Shown: positions 6,218 through 10,253 of the stretch, in pieces | Position numbering within the stretch: the first letter of the stretch is position 1 | Layout of the letters: the number at the start of each line of letters is the position of its first letter | Assembly: GCA_910587805.1 (NCBI GenBank) | Contig: CAJUNM010000004.1 | Coordinates: 45,607 to 55,859, forward strand | DNA length: 10,253 nt | Direction of reading: 5' to 3' | Origin: an uncultured Christensenellaceae bacterium | GTDB lineage: Bacteria; Bacillota; Clostridia; Christensenellales; Pumilibacteraceae | Notes under the pieces: model-generated | Told to the model about the DNA's origin: nothing | The model's input: the letters and a program-made list of their open reading frames with translations, nothing else | Database searches by the model: none | Position numbers and translations under genes: made by a program

Positions 6218-7196
6218 TATCACGGGACGCGATCTTACGGTCGAGATAGAAAAAGCGATCTCGGAGTGCGGTTTGATCGTGACCGATACCAACGTAAAAC
6301 GATTGTATCCCGAGCTTTTGAAAAACGCTTTTGCAGTTTCCGCGGGCGAGCGAAACAAAAATCAAAACACTCTGTTCGATATTTTGCGCGCCATGCACGA
6401 AACGGGATTGAATCGGACAAGCCGTATAGCCGCTGTGGGCGGCGGAGTCGTCGGCGACGTTACGGGGCTTGCCGCCGCGCTGTATATGCGCGGGATCGAT
6501 TGGGTGAGCGTTCCGACTACATTGCTCGCTATGGTCGATTCGGGTATCGGCGGTAAAACGGCTGTCGATTTTTGCGGCGTTAAAAATCTCGTCGGTGCGT
6601 TCCATACGCCCGTAAAGACTGTTGCGAGCGCGCATTTTCTCGACACGTTGCCGCGGCGCGAATGGCTTTGCGGAATAGGCGAAACGGTAAAAACGTGCTT
6701 GCTCGATAGAGAAGGATATAGGCTTTTGCAAAAATACGATTTTTCGCGCGATAACGAAAAATTCGATGCCTATGAGCTTATTTGCGAGTGTGTGCGCATA
6801 AAAAGCCGAGTAGTGGAACTCGACCCGACGGAGAAAGGCTTGCGCAAGATACTCAATGTCGGACATACCGTAGGGCATGCGCTCGAGAGCGCAGACAGTT
6901 ACGAATTGAGCCACGGCGAATACGTTGCTGCGGGTATGCTTGTAGAAGCGGAAATGTGCAAGGATCGTATAGACGAAGGGTTCTTTGCGGAACTGCGCAC
7001 GATGTTGCGAAAAATAGCGGTCGTACCGAATTATTCCGGCAAAACCGTTGCGGAGCACGCGATGTCCGACAAAAAGAATGCGGACGGTCTCATTTCGATA
7101 ATGACAGTGACTTCGCCGAGCGAAACGGCTGAAGTCAAACTATCGTTCGACGAATTCGTAAAGCGGTACGACGCCGCGGCGGAGGCGTTGAAATGA
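6207..7196 (+). CDS. aroB: 3-dehydroquinate synthase
   Basis: AroB cyclises DAHP to 3-dehydroquinate, the second step of the shikimate pathway, using NAD+ and a divalent metal. From ATG 6207 it has 329 residues, about 20-30 shorter than typical AroB, with the shortfall in the N-terminal strands. Key segments are AVGGGVVGDVTGLAAA (76-91) for NAD+ binding, SVPTTLLAMVDSGIGGKTAVD (begins 101), KNLVGAFHTP (126-135), GIGETVK (156-162) with metal ligand E159, NVGHTVGHALE (217-227) with ligand H220 and active-site H224, and LSHGEYVAAGM (234-244) with ligand H236. The H220-to-H236 spacing of 16 matches the family. The gene overlaps aroC by 11 bases and ends in an ATGA overlap with aroA. The active site is complete, so the short N-terminus probably does not mean loss of function. 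Confidence 0.96.
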   Translation: MANNITGRDLTVEIEKAISECGLIVTDTNVKRLYPELLKNAFAVSAGERNKNQNTLFDILRAMHETGLNRTSRIAAVGGGVVGDVTGLAAALYMRGIDWVSVPTTLLAMVDSGIGGKTAVDFCGVKNLVGAFHTPVKTVASAHFLDTLPRREWLCGIGETVKTCLLDREGYRLLQKYDFSRDNEKFDAYELICECVRIKSRVVELDPTEKGLRKILNVGHTVGHALESADSYELSHGEYVAAGMLVEAEMCKDRIDEGFFAELRTMLRKIAVVPNYSGKTVAEHAMSDKKNADGLISIMTVTSPSETAEVKLSFDEFVKRYDAAAEALK

Positions 7197-8455
7197 GCGT
7201 GCGCACCGTAAAAAAAATAAAGTCATACGACCGAGTGATCGACTGCATGCCGGATAAGAGCATATCCATTCGCGCGGTTTTGTTCAATGCGATAGCGGAC
7301 GGCACGGCGGTAATAGAAAATCTATTGCAGAGCGACGACGTTAAGTCTGCGCTCGGGTGCGCCGAAAGTCTCGGCGCGCACGTGGAGTTTATCGGCGGCA
7401 AAGTTATTATAACGGGCGCAAGACCTGCGGGTTCGCGGCTCGATTGCGGCAATTCCGGCACGACCGCGCGGCTGTTGACGGGGTTGTTGGCGGGGTATGA
7501 CGGAACGTTCCGCATAAGCGGCGACGACTCGTTGCGCTCGCGCCCTATGCGACGGGTGATCGATCCGATCGTGTCTATGGGCGGAAAAATAGTTTGCGAC
7601 GTTGCGGACGGGCGTTTGCCGTTGTCCGTTATCGGTGCGCCCGAGAGTTTGCGCGGCATAGACTATGAAATGCCGATAGCGTCGGCTCAGGTAAAAAGCG
7701 CGATACTGCTTGCGGGCTTGAACGCCGACGGCGAGACTACCGTGCGCGAGCGCGTTATTTCGCGCGATCATACCGAAAACATGCTCGCCGCTATGGGCGC
7801 GGACATCATGCGCGGCGACGGGTATACGACTGTTCGCCGCAGCGCGCTCTGTGCAAAGGATATGATCGTGACGGGCGATATATCGTCGGCGGCGTATCCG
7901 ATGTGTCTTGCGCTTATGACGGGCGGACGTTGCACGGTAAAGAACGTCGGCATAAACAAAACGCGAACGGGTATTTTGGACGTGCTGAACGATATGGGCG
8001 CGAATATCGTATACGACAACTTGCGCGGCGGCGCGGAACCGTCCGCGGATATTACTGTGTCGGGCGGGAGCAGACTCAAGCCGTTCGAGATAGACGGCGA
8101 TATAATCCCGCGGCTTATAGACGAGATCCCCGCGCTTTGCGCGTTGGCGTGTTTTGTCGAAGGCGACAGCGTTGTGCGCGGCGCGAGCGAACTGCGAGTA
8201 AAGGAAACAGATAGGATCGCATCTACGGCGGACGCGCTCGGCGCGCTCGGTGCGAACGTCGAAACGGCGAGCGACGGTTTGACCGTACACGGCGGTAAAA
8301 AGCTTTCTTTCGGCGTTGTCGATCCTCGGCTCGATCACCGCATAGCGATGATAGGCGCGATCGCGGGCGCGGCGGGCGACGGCGCGAACATACTCGACGC
8401 GGAGTGCGCGGCGGTCAGTTATCCGAACTTTTTCGGCGAGGTGATCGATGTATAA
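7193..8455 (+). CDS. aroA: 3-phosphoshikimate 1-carboxyvinyltransferase (EPSP synthase)
   Basis: AroA transfers the enolpyruvyl group of PEP to shikimate-3-phosphate. The protein has 420 residues, close to the usual ~427, with two inside-out alpha/beta domains. Visible motifs are PDKSISIR (20-27) with the conserved K22, S23 and R27; GNSGTTARL (86-94); SLRSRPMRRVIDP (113-125); SAQVKSA (164-170); RDHTE (191-195); GDISSAAY (228-235); NKTR (255-258); LIDEIPAL (308-315) with the catalytic-region D310 and E311; RVKETDRI (335-342); DHRIAM (381-386); and SYPNFF (409-414). The first motif is normally PGDKSISHR; here one Gly is missing and His is Ile. SAQxK, RxHxE and NxTR are signatures used for class II EPSP synthases. 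GGAGG (7181-7185) is seven bases before the ATG; the start overlaps the aroB stop as ATGA, and the gene overlaps aroE by 8 bases. Confidence 0.96.
   Translation: MSVRTVKKIKSYDRVIDCMPDKSISIRAVLFNAIADGTAVIENLLQSDDVKSALGCAESLGAHVEFIGGKVIITGARPAGSRLDCGNSGTTARLLTGLLAGYDGTFRISGDDSLRSRPMRRVIDPIVSMGGKIVCDVADGRLPLSVIGAPESLRGIDYEMPIASAQVKSAILLAGLNADGETTVRERVISRDHTENMLAAMGADIMRGDGYTTVRRSALCAKDMIVTGDISSAAYPMCLALMTGGRCTVKNVGINKTRTGILDVLNDMGANIVYDNLRGGAEPSADITVSGGSRLKPFEIDGDIIPRLIDEIPALCALACFVEGDSVVRGASELRVKETDRIASTADALGALGANVETASDGLTVHGGKKLSFGVVDPRLDHRIAMIGAIAGAAGDGANILDAECAAVSYPNFFGEVIDV
8438..8446 (+). promoter_or_regulatory. Extended Shine-Dalgarno of aroE inside aroA
   Basis: GAGGTGATC (8438-8446) is fully complementary to the standard bacterial 16S rRNA 3' end over nine bases. 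The GAGG core ends six bases before ATG 8448. It lies in the last codons of aroA, so aroA sequence doubles as a strong initiation signal for aroE. Confidence 0.7.
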
Positions 8456-9221
8456 GTTTGCACTGATAGGTTGCGACATAGGCTACACAAGCTCTCCCGT
8501 CGTGCACGAAGCGGTATCGGGCGAACTCGGTATTGATATATCTTTCGAGGTATGCGATATAGGCGCAAGCGGTCTCGAGGCTGCTGTTACGAAACTGTTT
8601 GACACCGTTGACGGCATATTCGTAACAAAGCCGTATAAGAACGACATAAAGCGTTATCTCGATAAGGTCAATACGCGTTCGGGCGTGAACGTTGTGCGAT
8701 GCGCCGATAAAAGCGGGTTCAACACCGACGGCATAGGGTTTTTGTACGCGCTCGACCGCGCGTTCGACGATTGGCGGAGCAAAGTTCGCGGCGTGCTTGT
8801 ACTCGGTTCGGGCGGCGCGGCGCGGTCGGTGGCGGAAGCGCTTGCCGACACGGGAAAATCGGTGTATGTGCTCAACCGCGATATGGTGACGGCGGCGAAA
8901 ATGTGCCGCGCATTCGGTATAGAACAGTATTACAATCAGCCCGCCGAGCTTATAGTGAACTGCACGAGCGCAGGCTCTGACGGCGAAGATATTCTGAAGG
9001 CATTGTGCGTTTCGCCCGAATTCGAGTATGCGTACGATCTGATATATTATGCGGATACGCCGTTCATGCAGCGCACGGCTGCGGCAGGCGCAAAAGTGTC
9101 CGACGGCAAAGCAATGCTCGTATATCAGGCGATAGAGGGCGAAAAACTGCTTACGGGCGTAAAAGCGGACACGCTCGATGTGTTTGAAAGGGCGTTCGCA
9201 AAGCTCGACGGAAAGTTTTAG
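8448..9221 (+). CDS. aroE: Shikimate dehydrogenase
   Basis: AroE reduces 3-dehydroshikimate to shikimate. The protein has 257 residues, slightly short of the usual 270-290. The N-terminal substrate domain has SSPVVH (15-20, family SxSPxxHN) and FVTKPYK (58-64) with the catalytic lysine K64; the family normally has Asn before VT, here Phe. The active-site Asp is D94 in FNTDG (91-95). The nucleotide-binding domain has VLGSGGAARSVAEAL (118-132) and VLNRD (141-145), where N-R after strand two is the usual NADP(H)-type signature. It continues with NCTSAG (171-176) and YQAIEGEKLLTG (226-237), covering the conserved Gln. The substitutions in the substrate pocket make a divergent AroE or a quinate/shikimate variant conceivable, but its place between aroA and aroQ argues for shikimate biosynthesis. 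It overlaps aroA by 8 bases; aroQ follows after 25 bp. Confidence 0.93.
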   Translation: MYKFALIGCDIGYTSSPVVHEAVSGELGIDISFEVCDIGASGLEAAVTKLFDTVDGIFVTKPYKNDIKRYLDKVNTRSGVNVVRCADKSGFNTDGIGFLYALDRAFDDWRSKVRGVLVLGSGGAARSVAEALADTGKSVYVLNRDMVTAAKMCRAFGIEQYYNQPAELIVNCTSAGSDGEDILKALCVSPEFEYAYDLIYYADTPFMQRTAAAGAKVSDGKAMLVYQAIEGEKLLTGVKADTLDVFERAFAKLDGKF

Positions 9222-9246
9222 ATAAAAAACAAGGAGATTCTTCACG

Positions 9247-9666
9247 ATGAAAATTTTGATACTAAACGGCGTGAATATCAATATGACGGGCAAACGCGAG
9301 GCGGTATACGGTACCGAATCGCTCGAACGGATAAACGCGCGGCTCGACGCGTTCGGAAAAGAGCGCGGTGCGGAACTCGAGTTTTTTCAATCGAATTCCG
9401 AGGGCGAAATAGTCGACCGCTTGCAGCGCGGCGGGTTCGACGCGCTCGTTATAAACGCGGGCGCGTATACGCATTATTCGTACGCCATAGCCGACGCGCT
9501 GTATTCGGTAAATGCGAAAAAGATAGAAGTGCATATGTCTAATATTCTTGCGCGCGACGAGTTCCGCCGCAAAAGCGTGCTCGCGGAAAAATGCGACGGC
9601 GCTATCATGGGGTTCGGTTCCGACGTGTATTTCATGGCGGTCGATTATCTGACATGGAAAAAGTGA
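9247..9666 (+). CDS. aroQ: Type II 3-dehydroquinate dehydratase
   Basis: AroQ dehydrates 3-dehydroquinate to 3-dehydroshikimate. The type II enzyme is a small flavodoxin-like protein that forms dodecamers; the 139 residues here fit, being slightly short of ~145. The N-terminal LNGVNINMTGKRE (6-18) and VYG (20-22) give R17 and the catalytic tyrosine Y21 on the flexible lid loop. INAGAYTHYSYAIADAL (69-85) holds N70, H76 and D83, and EVHMSN (94-99) holds the catalytic H96, with R107 following. These match the active-site set of the Mycobacterium tuberculosis enzyme (N75, H81, D88, H101, R112) at constant offset. One deviation is QSNSEGE (48-54), where His is usual in the fourth position. AAGGAG at 9231-9236 lies ten bases before the ATG. 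The 3' end overlaps aroK by 13 bases if aroK starts at 9654. Confidence 0.96.
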   Translation: MKILILNGVNINMTGKREAVYGTESLERINARLDAFGKERGAELEFFQSNSEGEIVDRLQRGGFDALVINAGAYTHYSYAIADALYSVNAKKIEVHMSNILARDEFRRKSVLAEKCDGAIMGFGSDVYFMAVDYLTWKK

Positions 9667-10253
9667 AACGCTATACGTTGATAGGCGCGATGGGCTGCGG
9701 CAAGAGCGCGCTCGCGCGGCGTATAACGGGCAGGCTCGGCGGCGCGTTGTTCGATACCGATGCGGCGTTTACTCGGCGTTACGGGAACATACGCGACTTT
9801 TTCGTCGCACACGGCGAGAGCGAGTTTCGTCGGCTCGAAAAGGAAATAATGATCGAAGCCGCGGAGTCGGACGCCGCAGTAGTTGCGACGGGCGGCGGCG
9901 CGGTGCTCAATCGCGATGGTATGAGCGCGTTGCGTCGGCATACGGAAATCGTGTTTTTGACCGCGCCGATAGAAGTGCTCAAAAACAGAATAAAAAACTC
10001 CGACAGACCGCTAAAAGACAGACTCGAACAGACCGTTTTCGAGCGCGCGCCGTTGTATAACAAGTACGCCGATTACGTAGTGGATTCATCTGTCGATTCG
10101 TTTGCCGAGTTTATGCGCGTGACGCGTTTGCCGCGCAAAAACAGATACGACGCAGTACTTTGCGACGCAGATAACACGCTGCTCGATTTCGACGGAGCGA
10201 GCGTTTGGGCGATAGGCGAAACGGTGCGCGAGCTTGGCTTGCGGTCGAGCGAG
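9654..10253 (+). CDS. aroK: Shikimate kinase fused to a HAD-superfamily phosphatase domain (3' end outside window)
   Basis: The first 200 residues are visible and the frame stays open at the window edge. Residues 1 to about 153 are a complete shikimate kinase, which phosphorylates the 3-hydroxyl of shikimate with ATP: Walker A GAMGCGKS (11-18), FDTD (33-36) for Mg2+ and shikimate binding, GESEFRRLE (54-62) with R59, GGGAV (80-84), lid arginine R118 in RPL and R131 in RAPLY. The lid-to-RAPLY segment has 10 residues against about 16 in the M. tuberculosis enzyme. After a short basic linker (155-164), RYDAVLCDADNTLLDFDGA (164-182) is HAD motif I, with nucleophile D171 and acid/base D173, followed by a helix as in YjjG/YfnB-type nucleotidases. 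There is no stop and no Shine-Dalgarno at the junction, supporting a true fusion. The start could instead be GTG 9663 (GTGA overlap with the aroQ stop); neither has a good ribosome site. The kinase call is firm, the HAD subfamily provisional. Confidence 0.9.
   Translation, partial: MEKVKRYTLIGAMGCGKSALARRITGRLGGALFDTDAAFTRRYGNIRDFFVAHGESEFRRLEKEIMIEAAESDAAVVATGGGAVLNRDGMSALRRHTEIVFLTAPIEVLKNRIKNSDRPLKDRLEQTVFERAPLYNKYADYVVDSSVDSFAEFMRVTRLPRKNRYDAVLCDADNTLLDFDGASVWAIGETVRELGLRSSE

Larger units (their letters stand above)
1432..10253 (+). other. Predicted transcription unit lemA-DUF2207-tyrA-aroC-aroB-aroA-aroE-aroQ-aroK
   Basis: Nine consecutive + strand genes are separated by 1 bp (lemA/DUF2207), 7-bp overlap, 40 bp (tyrA/aroC), 11-bp overlap, 4-bp overlap, 8-bp overlap, 25 bp (aroE/aroQ) and 13-bp overlap. 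No hairpin plus T-run and no convincing second promoter was seen in between. The only clear promoter is at 1397-1425. A weaker internal promoter within DUF2207 or tyrA cannot be excluded by eye. Confidence 0.6.

Noticed and set aside
7322..8479. Open frame of 385 codons on the minus strand opposite aroA
   Set aside because: The product is a compositionally odd Arg/His/Ala-rich sequence antisense to a complete EPSP synthase; such long antisense frames recur over every gene here.
10113..10164. Separate start for an independent HAD gene after aroK
   Set aside because: In-frame ATG, GTG and TTG codons exist near 10113-10130, but there is no stop codon ending the kinase and no Shine-Dalgarno site before them, so one fused gene is the simpler reading.

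Overview
The window looks like a chromosomal segment from an uncultured anaerobic Gram-positive bacterium of the Clostridia type. The reasons are strong GGAG/AGGAG Shine-Dalgarno sites, a CwlD-type spore-cortex amidase, an ACT-domain TyrA, and a compact aromatic amino acid operon in Clostridia style. Base composition is intermediate, with many CpG dinucleotides and frequent ATA isoleucine codons. All recognised genes lie on the + strand. No tRNA, rRNA, CRISPR array, insertion sequence or phage gene was seen, and no stretch longer than 300 bases lacks a gene.

Region 1 (1-1378). The 3' end of an M1-like metallopeptidase gene enters from the left edge. It has the WLDEGLAEY segment, but no HEXXH where the family spacing predicts it. 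A 166-bp intergenic region follows with three exact copies of TTATGCACA, the DnaA-box consensus, in 48 bp. After it comes a CwlD/Amidase_3 N-acetylmuramoyl-L-alanine amidase with all zinc and catalytic residues.

Region 2 (1379-4030). A near-ideal SigA-type promoter with an extended -10 has a perfect 7-bp inverted repeat sitting at the expected transcription start. It leads into a LemA-family gene, and one base later a DUF2207 membrane protein gene with a Gly/Ser/Phe tail ending in RW. LemA and DUF2207 are a familiar pair of unknown biochemical function.

Region 3 (4024-10253). The DUF2207 stop overlaps the tyrA start, and seven aromatic-biosynthesis genes follow: tyrA, aroC, aroB, aroA, aroE, aroQ and aroK. 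Most junctions overlap by 4-13 bp and the largest gap is 40 bp. Together they cover every step from DAHP to chorismate (AroB, AroQ, AroE, AroK, AroA, AroC) plus the tyrosine-branch dehydrogenase. DAHP synthase and prephenate dehydratase are not in the window. No terminator or convincing second promoter was found between the promoter at 1397-1425 and the right edge, so LemA, DUF2207 and the aromatic genes may share one transcript.

The most notable items are: (i) the last gene, in which an intact shikimate kinase runs in frame, with no stop, into a HAD-superfamily phosphatase of YjjG/YfnB type that continues past the window edge; (ii) the DnaA-box cluster; (iii) the missing HEXXH in the M1-like protein; (iv) an EPSP synthase with an altered phosphate-binding loop (PDKSISIR) and the sequence signatures of class II enzymes; and (v) the use of the glycine-tail codons of DUF2207 as the ribosome binding site of tyrA.
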